DNA of 24,828 bases, from the NCBI GenBank assembly GCA_001839685.1, contig MLAK01000855.1, positions 25,741 to 50,568 of the forward strand, written 5' to 3'. Position 1 is the stretch's first letter, and each line of letters begins with the position of its first letter. Below, one piece after another: positions 8,735 through 17,404 of this stretch. The notes under the pieces were generated by a model. That model ran no database searches, was not told where the DNA came from, and saw only the letters and a list, made by a program, of their open reading frames with translations. Position numbers and translations under genes: made by a program. This stretch comes from Tritrichomonas foetus. Its lineage: Eukaryota > Parabasalia > Tritrichomonadida > Tritrichomonadidae.

Positions 8735-10552
8735 ATGCAGAATGAAGATTCTAAAGAATGTTTTGAAATCTTGCTGTCATATGTTAAACTATTCATAGAA
8801 GATTTATTACGATCGATATTTCATATGCCAACTTTAATTCGCTACTTTTACAAAAGAGTTGCAGATATTGATGATTCAGGATTACTTGTGGAATTTTTAT
8901 TTTTCGATTATCTTGTACAACCAGCCCTAATGAATCCAAAACTATTTGCTTTAATTCCAGAAACTGCATCACAAGGTTCTGGTTCTTATATGACTACACT
9001 TACTCGATTATTTAGATGGTCTTTGAATCCATCATCAATACCAGAAAAGTACAAATTCATAGAGGAATTAGAGGTTTTTCAAAATTTAAATGTTAGACAA
9101 ATAATTAACACACTTTCAAACTTTGATGGAAAAATAAAGGGAGTGTATGCAACAGAATTTCATACAATAACTGAAATACGATATCATCCACTATTACTTT
9201 CTGTTAATGATATTGCATTTTTATTAAGGATTATAAATGATACAATTGATGAGATTGATATTGATCCAAATGAAAAAAAGAAGATAGTGCAATTATGTTC
9301 ATTTCAATCTAACTTAAATTTGGAAAATGATGAATTAATTGACTTTTGGTTCCAATCTTTTAAAGATCCGGAAGTTCCAAAAAACTCACTAATAATCAGT
9401 AATGATGAATCAATCCTATTAAAACTCCCAATCATTAGAACACCCGCTGTTCCTACTTTTGATCCGAAAGATTTGTATGTGAAAACAATATATCATCTTC
9501 AAGGATATCTTCAGATGGCACATTCAAATTCTAAATCACCACAAACGTTAATCAAATATCTTGAAGAGCAAGAAAGAAGAGCAAACCAAACAAATTCTAT
9601 AGAATGGCTAACAAGAACTCAGGCAATAAAAGCCAAACTTGAAAGATGTGAAAGAACAGAAAATCAAATCTTAAAATCATTATTTGATATTATTAATTAT
9701 GGTCTTAAAGAATCATCTTCTCGATTAGCTGTGTCATTTAGACATGAAGAATTTACAGATGAGATCACCAATAAATTAAGAGATATATCAAATATGATTG
9801 CTCAATTATCACCCAATATTCATCAATCTTTGCTGAGGCTTTATTTACATCGAAATAAAGAAATTAAAATTGATGTTGAAAGAAATAAACTTAAATTATT
9901 AGCAAAACCACAAGAATGGATTGACTTTTTAACACCAATGACACAACAAATTGTTGCATTTGGTCAATCACTAAAATTAGATAAATCAGATTGCTTCCGT
10001 CTTACAAGACAGTTTCATTCAGAAATTTGTTCATCATTAACTTTCAATATGTATCGAACAGCAAATCCACAGTTCGAAAGTGAAGATCAATCAATTAATA
10101 GAAAAATAAAAAGAATTCTAAAGAAATTCTTAAAAGAAAATTACTCAAAAACATTAGATCAACTCTTTAAAACACCTTCATGTTTTGAATCAGCAATTAA
10201 TACATTAAAACAGGGAGCTGCAGTTGGCGCACCTTTAGAAAAACTTGAACAGATCACTTCATCAATGAATATTATTCAAAATATTTACTTATTCGAATCA
10301 GGCGAAAGATGTCCAGGTGATGATTTACTACCTTTATTCATTTATATTCTACTCAGATCAAAACTTCCTTATCTTGTATCATTAACAAATTATATTCGTC
10401 ATTTTTTAATGTCAATTGAAGAAACAGTGAACGTTATGGATTCAAAAGAAAAATATGTGATTACAACTTTTCTTACTGCAACTGAACATATAATTGATGA
10501 GGCTAATAAATTTAAGAAGAAATCTAAATCATCATCAAAGAAACTTGAATGA
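8735..10552 (+). CDS. C-terminal part of a GAPVD1/RME-6-like protein: second half of RasGAP-like domain plus VPS9 domain
   Basis: 605 codons in the same frame as 8057-8710, ending in TGA. The first ~90 residues complete the RasGAP-like fold; EFLFFDYLVQPALMNPKLFALI corresponds to the conserved FLR-x-x-x-PA-x-x-NP block, but the Arg is replaced. A helical linker of ~400 residues follows. The C-terminus carries a VPS9 signature: GDDLLPLFIYILLRSKLPYL with acidic residues at ~529-530, then YIRHF, and Tyr574-V-I-Thr577 in the usual second motif. The order RasGAP-then-VPS9 is that of GAPVD1/Gapex-5/RME-6, Rab5-family guanine exchange factors of early endosomes. The key VPS9 residues look intact, so exchange activity is plausible if the protein is made. 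The whole gene would be about 830 residues. Confidence 0.82.
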   Translation: MQNEDSKECFEILLSYVKLFIEDLLRSIFHMPTLIRYFYKRVADIDDSGLLVEFLFFDYLVQPALMNPKLFALIPETASQGSGSYMTTLTRLFRWSLNPSSIPEKYKFIEELEVFQNLNVRQIINTLSNFDGKIKGVYATEFHTITEIRYHPLLLSVNDIAFLLRIINDTIDEIDIDPNEKKKIVQLCSFQSNLNLENDELIDFWFQSFKDPEVPKNSLIISNDESILLKLPIIRTPAVPTFDPKDLYVKTIYHLQGYLQMAHSNSKSPQTLIKYLEEQERRANQTNSIEWLTRTQAIKAKLERCERTENQILKSLFDIINYGLKESSSRLAVSFRHEEFTDEITNKLRDISNMIAQLSPNIHQSLLRLYLHRNKEIKIDVERNKLKLLAKPQEWIDFLTPMTQQIVAFGQSLKLDKSDCFRLTRQFHSEICSSLTFNMYRTANPQFESEDQSINRKIKRILKKFLKENYSKTLDQLFKTPSCFESAINTLKQGAAVGAPLEKLEQITSSMNIIQNIYLFESGERCPGDDLLPLFIYILLRSKLPYLVSLTNYIRHFLMSIEETVNVMDSKEKYVITTFLTATEHIIDEANKFKKKSKSSSKKLE

Positions 10553-10896
10553 ATATATTTTGATATTATTTTGATAGTCAATCAAGTATATAAAATTAAT
10601 TTTATAATAAACTATAATTATATCATAATATAATCTTTTAAGCTTAATATATAGATATATCTAAAATATTTTTTAGTGAAAAATAAAAACTATTTACTGT
10701 TGATATAATTCATATTTTCATGTTTATATGATTGATGACATCTTAATTTGAAATATTGAAGCAAAATCAACCATAATTTCATATGCGAAAACATTTTTTT
10801 TATAAGCAGCCACCGATCTTTTTCAGTATTTTTGGTGAGTTTTCATTATCATAATTCAATTAAATTTGTGGTTGACATTATAACTTTTCAATACTA
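10553..10896. other. AT-rich intergenic region
   Basis: 344 bp between the VPS9 gene and the LIM gene. It is almost entirely A/T with no open frame of note and no recognisable RNA gene. The only less AT-rich patch is near 10806-10825 (gcagccaccgatc), without an assigned role. It presumably contains the promoter of the downstream LIM gene. Confidence 0.6.
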
Positions 10897-12747
10897 ATGA
10901 TAGTATTTCTTCATTCAAAATTCAATCAAAATATGAATAGCAAAATCGACCCTTATGCGCTTCCAGATCCAATTATCCATTCTATCAGCGACGAACTTTT
11001 TAAAAATTACGATACTGAGTTGAACGATCCAGAAAAGACGAACCAAGTAGAATCTACTTTGCCTATTTTAAAAATTGATTCAAATCCCCAAACAAAGTTG
11101 AATGTCAGTCATGAAAATCTTCCTCAATTTTCGAATATAAAATCTTCTCCTCCAAACTTTGATGGTAAGAGAGTCCGCCGAGTTTCTTTTTCCAACGAGA
11201 TGGGCCAAATAAATCAAATGATGGAAAACTTCAATCCTTCAATAATTGACAAGAATCTCGATAATCTGCTTCCATCCGGAACGTTTCCGGATATAGGAAT
11301 TACTTTGAAATCCGGATCTTTCGGCGATTTCTCCCAAAATGATAATTCAAATATCGTTCGGGAAAATTTATCGTTCGATTCTTTAGGAGTTGAGCCCACA
11401 AATTTGGAATCACTTCCGGAATTCGTTCCGAATTCAATTCCATTGACTTCCCTTGACTTTAATGACCCAACAGTGCTCCCTGATTTGCCGCGTCTTCCTG
11501 TATTCAATATTGACACAAATAACCAAAATAATGAGAACTCCAATAATAAAAATGAATTAAATAAAGGAAATGCAGGAGTTTTGAGGTTTTCAAATCGTCC
11601 AGGAACAGATTTAACATCAGTCACAGATATTATGATTTCTGGTGATTTCAATGATTCCAGCTTGCTTCCTCAAATTCCCTCACAAAATTCAGATTTGATG
11701 TTGATTGCACCAGAATTGGGATCAATTTCAAGTAGTGGAAATTTACCTAATATTGTGCCAAGAACAGATTTTGGCCATGTTGATGTAAATGGCTTATCTC
11801 AAAGAAATTGTAAAATATGTGATCGACCTGTTGAATTTGATGGATTATTCGCAAATGGTGACTATTTTCATCGAACTTGCGCAAAATGTCCTCATTGTGG
11901 AATCCAATTAGCTCCGCCAAAATGTGTTCTTTTTAAAGAAAAACTTTATTGTGTGAGCTGTGCTGAAATGAAATGCGAACTGAAAAAATGTTCAATATGT
12001 AATCTTCCGCTTGATGGATTTCAGAAAGAACTAACTTTATCAAAAATCAATCAGACGATTCACACCAATTGTTTATGCTGCTATGAATGCTCCAGGAATT
12101 TAGCAAAAGGACAGCAAGAAATACTCGAAGATAAAATATTATGTCGAAGATGTGCTTCTTGCGCAAAACAACGAATATGTGCAAAATGTAACCAATACAT
12201 TGTTGGTAATTTTGTTCATTGTCACAAAAAATATTATCATCCTGATCACTTCACTTGTTTAATTTGCAATAAAATAATTTTTGGTAATGATTATAAAATT
12301 CATCATAATCGAATCTTCTGTTCAACCCATTCAAGTTACTTCCAGCAACATTGTTCATATTGTAAGCGTGCTCTTTACCTCACTGATGAAATGCTTCTAA
12401 AATGGAAAGGTAAGCTTTTCCATAAAGTTTGTTTTGTTTGTAGAGTTTGTGGTTGTGATTTACTTCCTGAACATACAAAATCATTCCACTCACGTCCACA
12501 TTGTGAAGAATGCTTCAAGAGGAGGAAATCCGAATCTTCCACCGGTTTTGGATCGCAAACAAAGAAGCACATTCCAGAAGTCGCCCAAGAAAGAAGGATC
12601 AGATACATGAATGATGGAGTTAAAATCGTGATGCCTGTTTATGAAACTAAAAACCAGTTTTTGGAGAATGTTGAAGTTGATGATATTGATGATGACTTTC
12701 ATGAAATGAAACTTACAGCATTTGAAAAAGTGAAACTTGCTGATTAG
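10897..12747 (+). CDS. Four-LIM-domain protein with a long disordered N-terminus
   Basis: 616 residues, or 604 if the second in-frame ATG at 10933 is used, ending in TAG. Residues 1-300 are low-complexity, rich in Ser, Asn, Pro and Asp, with recurring Leu-Pro-x-x-x-Pro pieces (LPDLPRLP, LLPQIP, LPEFVP, LPNIVP). A basophilic kinase consensus RRVSF is near residue 94. Four LIM zinc-binding modules begin near Cys305, Cys365, Cys428 and Cys486 and end near residue 543. Each shows the C-x2-C ... H-x2-C and C-x2-C ... C-x2-C/H spacing. The architecture resembles paxillin/PINCH-type adaptors: LIM domains bind protein partners and usually connect to actin structures. No kinase, GAP or homeodomain is attached. 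A scaffold function is inferred from the family; the specific partner is unknown. Confidence 0.93.
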   Translation: MIVFLHSKFNQNMNSKIDPYALPDPIIHSISDELFKNYDTELNDPEKTNQVESTLPILKIDSNPQTKLNVSHENLPQFSNIKSSPPNFDGKRVRRVSFSNEMGQINQMMENFNPSIIDKNLDNLLPSGTFPDIGITLKSGSFGDFSQNDNSNIVRENLSFDSLGVEPTNLESLPEFVPNSIPLTSLDFNDPTVLPDLPRLPVFNIDTNNQNNENSNNKNELNKGNAGVLRFSNRPGTDLTSVTDIMISGDFNDSSLLPQIPSQNSDLMLIAPELGSISSSGNLPNIVPRTDFGHVDVNGLSQRNCKICDRPVEFDGLFANGDYFHRTCAKCPHCGIQLAPPKCVLFKEKLYCVSCAEMKCELKKCSICNLPLDGFQKELTLSKINQTIHTNCLCCYECSRNLAKGQQEILEDKILCRRCASCAKQRICAKCNQYIVGNFVHCHKKYYHPDHFTCLICNKIIFGNDYKIHHNRIFCSTHSSYFQQHCSYCKRALYLTDEMLLKWKGKLFHKVCFVCRVCGCDLLPEHTKSFHSRPHCEECFKRRKSESSTGFGSQTKKHIPEVAQERRIRYMNDGVKIVMPVYETKNQFLENVEVDDIDDDFHEMKLTAFEKVKLAD

Positions 12748-12878
12748 AATCTAAATTGTTTGATATATTAATAAATTGTTTCCAAAAATCATTACTAATA
12801 AGTTTTGAGTTTCATTTCCTTGTTTCATAATAAATCTTATTCAAATATTTTATTATTTCACTAAGAAATTATAGTGTT

Positions 12879-12893
12879 CACGACTGAGTCGTG
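12879..12893. repeat. Short perfect hairpin downstream of the LIM gene
   Basis: CACGAC-TGA-GTCGTG forms a 6-bp GC-containing stem with a three-base loop in otherwise very AT-rich DNA. It lies 132 bp past the LIM stop and could fold in a 3' transcript. The role is unknown. Confidence 0.5.
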
Positions 12894-12940
12894 GAAAAAG
12901 CTTTAATAGGTAGATAAATGTGATAGGTCTAATTTATGAT

Positions 12941-13042
12941 GTTTAATAAAGAATAATGATATTTAATAAAGAATAATGATATTTAATAAAGAATAATGAT
13001 GTTTAATAAAGAATAATGATATTTAACAAAAAGAATAATGAA
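12941..13042. repeat. 20-bp tandem minisatellite, four full copies plus a diverged one
   Basis: Unit (A/G)TTTAATAAAGAATAATGAT, with copies starting at 12941, 12961, 12981 and 13001. The four are identical except for the first base, which reads G, A, A, G. A fifth copy from 13021 starts with A, has a C for T and a 2-bp insertion. The array lies between convergent genes. Confidence 0.9.
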
Positions 13043-13247
13043 CATTTCTTTACCATTTGATGAAAAAATCTTTTTTAATTCATCCAATTATGCTATTTCC
13101 ATGTAGTTTCAACAACATTTCATATGCCTCATGATTTGTCTCTAATAACACTAATAATATAGGTAAGTTATATTTCCAAAACAAAATGTGAAATTAAGTG
13201 AATGAGACAGTTTAATTTGATAAAAAAATATGAAGTGACAACAGGAT

Positions 13248-13907
13248 TTAGTTCTTCTTCCTTTTGGCTTTGATTCTTTTTTCCCTTTCAGTTTCTTCTT
13301 TGGCCTTCTGCTCCTTCGCCATCTTGAAGTATGTTGTTGCCAACCTAATCATCATGATGAGGAACATCATAATAATAGGGATAAACTGAGGAAGCGCGTT
13401 TGGCTTTTTGAATTGTTCTGGTCTTTCAAAACGATAAATTATGACTTCCTTAGTTTTACGGTTAAATGTTTGGATTTCACCATCATTCAAAGTCATGAAA
13501 ACAAGTGAGTATTCAATTTCATTGTCAATTACCCCAGTTGCACGAAAATCATTTTCGTCATCAAAGACAGTTCCATTGAGTGTGACGAACGTTTCGAAAT
13601 CTTCTGGGTTTTGGGACTCTGGGGGCGCTATGTTTACCTCAACAGAAAGGTCTAATGATGAAAATTTGAGTTGAATCTGGCAAATTCGCTTGTGGACGCC
13701 AAACTCGTCAATGCTCCGGAGCTCGCCGACGAGGTCCTCTTTGGTGAACCCATCCTGCAGATCAAGCCGATATGTGATAATTTGGGATTCGTCGATTGTC
13801 CCATCGCTTGTCAAAGTTGTGGCGGTTGCATTCCAGGCGGTTCTGAACCAATCAATAAGGAATAATTGGTCACAAGATATGAGAGAAGCAAAGAAGAATA
13901 TGAACAT
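13248..13907 (-). CDS. Small type I membrane protein, probably ER-resident; family not recognised
   Basis: 219 residues from the ATG complementary to 13905-13907; a longer frame would start at TTG and was rejected. Residues 1-12 (MFIFFFASLISC) form a short signal peptide. They are followed by a ~150-residue acidic, beta-rich lumenal segment with possible N-glycosylation sites (NAT, NGT). One membrane segment near residues 180-200 (FIPIIMMFLIMMIRLATTYF) is followed by a very basic cytosolic tail ending KRKKN. That gives Lys at -3 and -5, a KxKxx-type ER retrieval signal. The overall plan resembles small ER membrane complex or translocon-associated subunits, but I cannot assign it to one. The stop is TAA within TAAA. 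Codons are more GC-rich than in most neighbours. Confidence 0.8.
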   Translation of the reverse strand: MFIFFFASLISCDQLFLIDWFRTAWNATATTLTSDGTIDESQIITYRLDLQDGFTKEDLVGELRSIDEFGVHKRICQIQLKFSSLDLSVEVNIAPPESQNPEDFETFVTLNGTVFDDENDFRATGVIDNEIEYSLVFMTLNDGEIQTFNRKTKEVIIYRFERPEQFKKPNALPQFIPIIMMFLIMMIRLATTYFKMAKEQKAKEETEREKRIKAKRKKN

Positions 13908-13982
13908 GATTGGAGAACGTTTGTCGATCAAATTAAACGGTCGTTTTTGCGGTGTTGAGAGAAAAAGTTTGATTTGGTGATG

Positions 13983-14081
13983 TTACACTTCTAATGATCA
14001 TGTGAAATAAAGTTTCATTTTGTGATTAACTAATTAGTTACACTAATAATGATCATGTGAAATAAAGTTTGATTTTGTGAT
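13983..14081. repeat. Two tandem copies of a ~44-bp unit (55-bp period)
   Basis: Copies at 13983-14026 and 14038-14081 both read TTACAC...AATGATCATGTGAAATAAAGTTT...ATTTTGTGAT and differ at only a few positions. They lie upstream of the membrane-protein gene. A third, more diverged copy is at 14961-14995, on the far side of the inserted element. Confidence 0.9.
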
Positions 14082-14089
14082 GAACGAAT
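14082..14089. repeat. Left target-site duplication of the transposon
   Basis: GAACGAAT directly abuts the left inverted repeat and is repeated exactly at 14939-14946 beyond the right inverted repeat. This is an 8-bp target-site duplication. Confidence 0.88.
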
Positions 14090-14938
14090 AAAAGTACACA
14101 ACCTATGCTTCTACGCTTATGATTTTATTTATATTTTCTCCATATAATTAGCATAATTAAAAAATAATATATCCAAAATATTAAAAGATTTTGTCTTTTT
14201 ATTTTTGAGATATTCTTCGATTTAATAAAAAAAGCAATTTTTTTAGAAATACTTATTGTTTTGAATACATTATAATCGTATATTCCATTGAAAATGAAAA
14301 TCTACTTTTTTCCCACACATATGCGACATATCCTTGATTTTTGAGAGTATTTACATGGATAAGCTCCTTCAAAAGGATTTTAAGAAAGAAAAAAAAAATT
14401 ATGCCCAAAAAATAAGATTCTCAAATAATTTCAGAATTAAATTCAATTTCCTTCTTTATTAATAAGAATGCTCATGATTTTGTGTGAGTTGAATACAATT
14501 GGTTCATTAGANNNNNNNNNNNNNNNNNNNNNNNNNNNNNNNNNNNNNNNNNNNNNNNNNNNNNNNNNNNNNNNNNNNNNNNNNNNNNNNNNNNNNNNNN
14601 NNNNNNNNNNNNNNNNNNNNNNNNNNNNNNNNNNNNNNNNNNNNNNNNNNNNNNNNNNNNNNNNNNNNNNNNNNNNNNNNNNNNNNNNNNNNNNNNNNNN
14701 NNNNNNNNNNNNNNNNNNNNNNNNNNAAATCTTTCATCTGCCTGGAGATTTTAGAAATAACGTGTAATTTCGAAAATAGTAATCAAGCGAATTTTGGCAT
14801 TTTTTATTGGTTGAGATCTATTCAGCAAAAATTCGTTGCTGTAAATTAAGCATCAGAGAGTCGGGAAGTTGTTTCCAAGATTCGAAAAAGTTCAGTTTAT
14901 TTAATGAAAATAAACGTATTTCCAGGTTGTGTACTTTT
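14090..14938. mobile_element. DNA transposon or MITE with perfect 15-bp TIRs and 8-bp TSD, internal assembly gap
   Basis: The left end AAAAGTACACAACCT (14090-14104) is the exact reverse complement of AGGTTGTGTACTTTT (14924-14938). The flanks are an identical 8-bp repeat, so both boundaries are defined to the base. The next bases inside the TIRs remain partly similar (TACGCTTAT against TACGTTTAT). The apparent length is 849 bp, but 215 of these are N and may not reflect true size. No transposase is visible in the sequenced arms (14105-14511, 14727-14923), so it is either non-autonomous or carries its coding part in the gap. An 8-bp duplication is typical of hAT, P and some Mutator-like elements; the TIR itself does not let me pick a superfamily. 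Confidence 0.85.
14512..14726. other. Assembly gap (215 N)
   Basis: A run of N from 14512 to 14726 lies wholly inside the TIR element. Open frames crossing it are artefacts. Confidence 0.99.
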
Positions 14939-14946
14939 GAACGAAT
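14939..14946. repeat. Right target-site duplication of the transposon
   Basis: GAACGAAT, identical to 14082-14089, directly follows the right inverted repeat. Confidence 0.88.
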
Positions 14947-14960
14947 TAACGTCTGATTAT

Positions 14961-14995
14961 GAATAATGATCAGGTGAAATAAAACTTTCGTTGAT
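14961..14995. repeat. Third, diverged copy of the tandem unit, displaced by the transposon
   Basis: AATAATGATCAGGTGAAATAAA at 14962-14983 matches the core of the two copies at 13983-14081, in the same orientation. Removing the element and one TSD copy (857 bp) places this core 60 bp after the second copy, close to the 55-bp spacing of the first two. Confidence 0.75.
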
Positions 14996-15563
14996 AAAGT
15001 TCCTATTTCATAATCTTTAACATCAGTACTACCTATTTCTTGAGTGATTATTTATTTATTTAACAGTATATGCATGTGAAACTAATCATTTATGATGTAA
15101 AAAACTAAATTTCTGCACAATTAGATTTCTCTTTATCGATCAAATTCCTTCTTCATCTTGTTCTGTATTTTTCATCAAATATTGATTTTATTTCTGCTAT
15201 TTTTTTATATTTAGTCTTTATCTTTCCAAATATGGAACTGCTACATTTTAGAAGATTATTTTTTTCATTTGTTCGATCTTGAAAATAATCAGCTATTAAT
15301 TCATAATTATCATATGCTCAAGAGATTATATTTTCAATCTTACAGATTGTATATTCAATAAGTAAATATGACAGGTTGGCTTTTTTTCATAAAGTACTTC
15401 TGAGAAAAGGAAAATCAAAATAGTTATCGAATCCAACAATTTGAAATGTAAAAACATTTTATTATATATAAGAATACATATATAATATTAATATAATACA
15501 TGGTATATTTCTATATTATAAAATATATAAAAGAAACTCTATTAATATTTCTCACACTTATTT

Positions 15564-17015
15564 CTAGAGAATATTCATTGGCACTCCCTTTGGTAAAACA
15601 AGGTGAGGATGATAAGCAGGGTGAGGAAGATGATATCCATCGGCACGATAATTTCGTTTTTGAGCGATTTTAACTAAACTGGAAGCCATTCTTTGCCTCC
15701 TCAATTGTGTAGGTGGCATTGCACCAAAAGAAGAACTTGGAATCGGCTTTTGTTTATCAATTGCATCAAAAGCGGAATGTTTATTTTCAAATTTCAAAGA
15801 TTGTGTAATTCCTTGTTTCTGATGATTAACACCAGGGAAAATACTATTGTCTTTGATTGCATGAACAGCTGCTTTAAAAGTGAAAACCTTTTGAGAAACA
15901 TTTCTTTCAAATGTTTTATGATTTTCTTCTTCTTCTTTTCCACTTTTTTCAATCAAATCTTCATTTGTGTTGTTTAAATTATTGTTTAACTTTTGATGAA
16001 TTTTTGTGACAGCTGGATAAAAATCTTCACTTTTGTCTTTATGAAGAATCCTTTTATTGAGGATGCTTAAGTTTTCTTTATTTTCGAAATTATTTAAACT
16101 CATATCATTCCAAGTAGTCTTTTCAAAGAATCGATCAACTTTTTTCAATGAAACTATTTGGAAGTTTTGTTGTGTGTCTTGACACTCATCAGCAAGATTA
16201 CCAAATTGTTTGATCCAGGGATGATTAAGGGCCTCTTCGACAGTTATTCGTTGATTTACATCAACTGTCATTAACCTTCGGATCAAATCTTGACAGTCCT
16301 CACTTAAATAATTAGGAATGGTATATTCGCCATGTCTTATTTGGTTAAATAATTGTGCTTGGTTTCTTTTTGTCCATGGAAGCTGTCCAGTGACCATCGC
16401 AAACAAGATCACGCCAATGCTCCAGAGATCTGACATTCTTCCATCGTAAGAAGAACCACTGAGGCACTCAGGTGATGCATAGCATGGAGATCCGCATGGC
16501 GTGTCAACTATTCCAGATTGGCCGACAAATTTGGATAGGCCAAAATCTGATATTTTTAATCTTCCGTTTGGATCAAGTAATAAATTTTCTGGTTTTAAAT
16601 CTCGGTGGGCAACTCCCAGGGAATGAACGTATTTGATTGCGTCAAGAAATTGATACATAAATATGCCTGCCTCTGGCTCAGTGAGACGCTGTTTTTCTAT
16701 AATGTATTTGAATAGCTCGCCATTTGGGCAGAACTCCATAAATATGTAATAATTTAAATCATCTTTGAGGAGATCGACAATTTGAACGACGCCGGAATGA
16801 TGCATTTGCTGATTGATACGAATTTCGGATTCAAATCTTGACTCGAGGTCGTCATCGCTGAGACGATTGCGTGGAACTATCTTGCATGCAAAAAATTCTT
16901 TGATATCTCTGTTGAAAGATAGCTTGACAACAGAGAATGCACCTGTGCCAACGGTCCCACGAAACGTGTAGGGGCCAATAATAGAAGGCGCAACAATTGT
17001 TTGATTGAGAGACAT
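15564..17015 (-). CDS. CAMK-group serine/threonine protein kinase (AMPK/MARK-like)
   Basis: 483 residues from an ATG; TAG stop followed one codon later by TAA. The kinase domain spans about residues 14-271. Glycine loop G20-TVGTGAFSVV, ATP-binding Lys45 (FACKI), helix-C Glu near 64, HRDLKPEN (His137-Asn143), DFG (Asp157), and a T-loop VDTPCGSPCYASPE with Thr172 at the LKB1-type activation position. DLWSIGVILFAM and HPWIKQF close the domain. All catalytic residues are present, so an active kinase is expected. The ~210-residue C-terminal tail is polar and low-complexity, without UBA or KA1 signals that I can recognise. Trichomonads encode many such CAMK-like kinases. The upstream substrate or pathway is not inferable. 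It is transcribed away from the candidate transcription factor across 1.3 kb. Confidence 0.96.
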   Translation of the reverse strand: MSLNQTIVAPSIIGPYTFRGTVGTGAFSVVKLSFNRDIKEFFACKIVPRNRLSDDDLESRFESEIRINQQMHHSGVVQIVDLLKDDLNYYIFMEFCPNGELFKYIIEKQRLTEPEAGIFMYQFLDAIKYVHSLGVAHRDLKPENLLLDPNGRLKISDFGLSKFVGQSGIVDTPCGSPCYASPECLSGSSYDGRMSDLWSIGVILFAMVTGQLPWTKRNQAQLFNQIRHGEYTIPNYLSEDCQDLIRRLMTVDVNQRITVEEALNHPWIKQFGNLADECQDTQQNFQIVSLKKVDRFFEKTTWNDMSLNNFENKENLSILNKRILHKDKSEDFYPAVTKIHQKLNNNLNNTNEDLIEKSGKEEEENHKTFERNVSQKVFTFKAAVHAIKDNSIFPGVNHQKQGITQSLKFENKHSAFDAIDKQKPIPSSSFGAMPPTQLRRQRMASSLVKIAQKRNYRADGYHLPHPAYHPHLVLPKGVPMNIL

Positions 17016-17385
17016 GCTGGAATGGTATTATCTTTTGAGATTACAACTTTTTGAATCATTTAAATTTTTGTATTATTTTTTGAAATAATAATATTTTTGG
17101 ACAAACAGAATTGAAGGTGTATTTTACGTTCAAATAAAAAATTGAATTAAGAAAAATCTGGATAATTGAATAGTTTTTATACCAATCTCAGGAATGAGTT
17201 TGTATAAAGTTCTGAGGAAATAAGAAATTTCAAAATCATATAATCTGAATATTTGAATGTTTTATATGAATAATTGAATTTAGATTTCCTAATGAATTTT
17301 TTTCTGTTTTTACTTGGTCGTCATATTGAAAACGAGTATAAAAAATCCAATCGTTCAACATTCGTCGACAAAAATTTTTGGCAAA

Positions 17386-17404
17386 CCATTGACTGGTAAT
17401 TCAT
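17386..17404. repeat. Direct repeat copy 1 (CCATTGACTGGTAATTCAT)
   Basis: This matches 18131-18148 in the same orientation, with a single-base indel. It lies 371 bp upstream of the kinase start. Confidence 0.7.

Larger units (their letters stand above)
12748..13247. other. Intergenic region between convergent genes, with hairpin and minisatellite
   Basis: 500 bp separate the stops of the LIM gene (+) and the small membrane protein gene (-). It contains a perfect 6-bp hairpin at 12879-12893 and a 20-bp tandem repeat at 12941-13042. No open frame is convincing. Confidence 0.6.
13908..15563. other. Long non-coding region with a tandem array, inserted transposon and assembly gap
   Basis: About 1.65 kb separate the starts of the membrane-protein gene (-) and the 3' end of the kinase gene (-). 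Tandem repeats (13983-14995) and a TIR element (14090-14938) account for most of it; 215 bases are N. The remainder (14996-15563) is AT-rich, with no convincing gene or RNA. Confidence 0.7.

Noticed and set aside
11214..11651. 145-codon minus-strand frame inside the LIM gene
   Set aside because: It is antisense to a strongly supported gene, starts without a credible context and has no domain.
13441..13980. Plus-strand frames opposite the small membrane protein
   Set aside because: They are shadows of the minus-strand gene, which has signal peptide, TM segment and tail in the right order.
14468..14767. Open frames across the N run
   Set aside because: They consist almost wholly of unknown bases.
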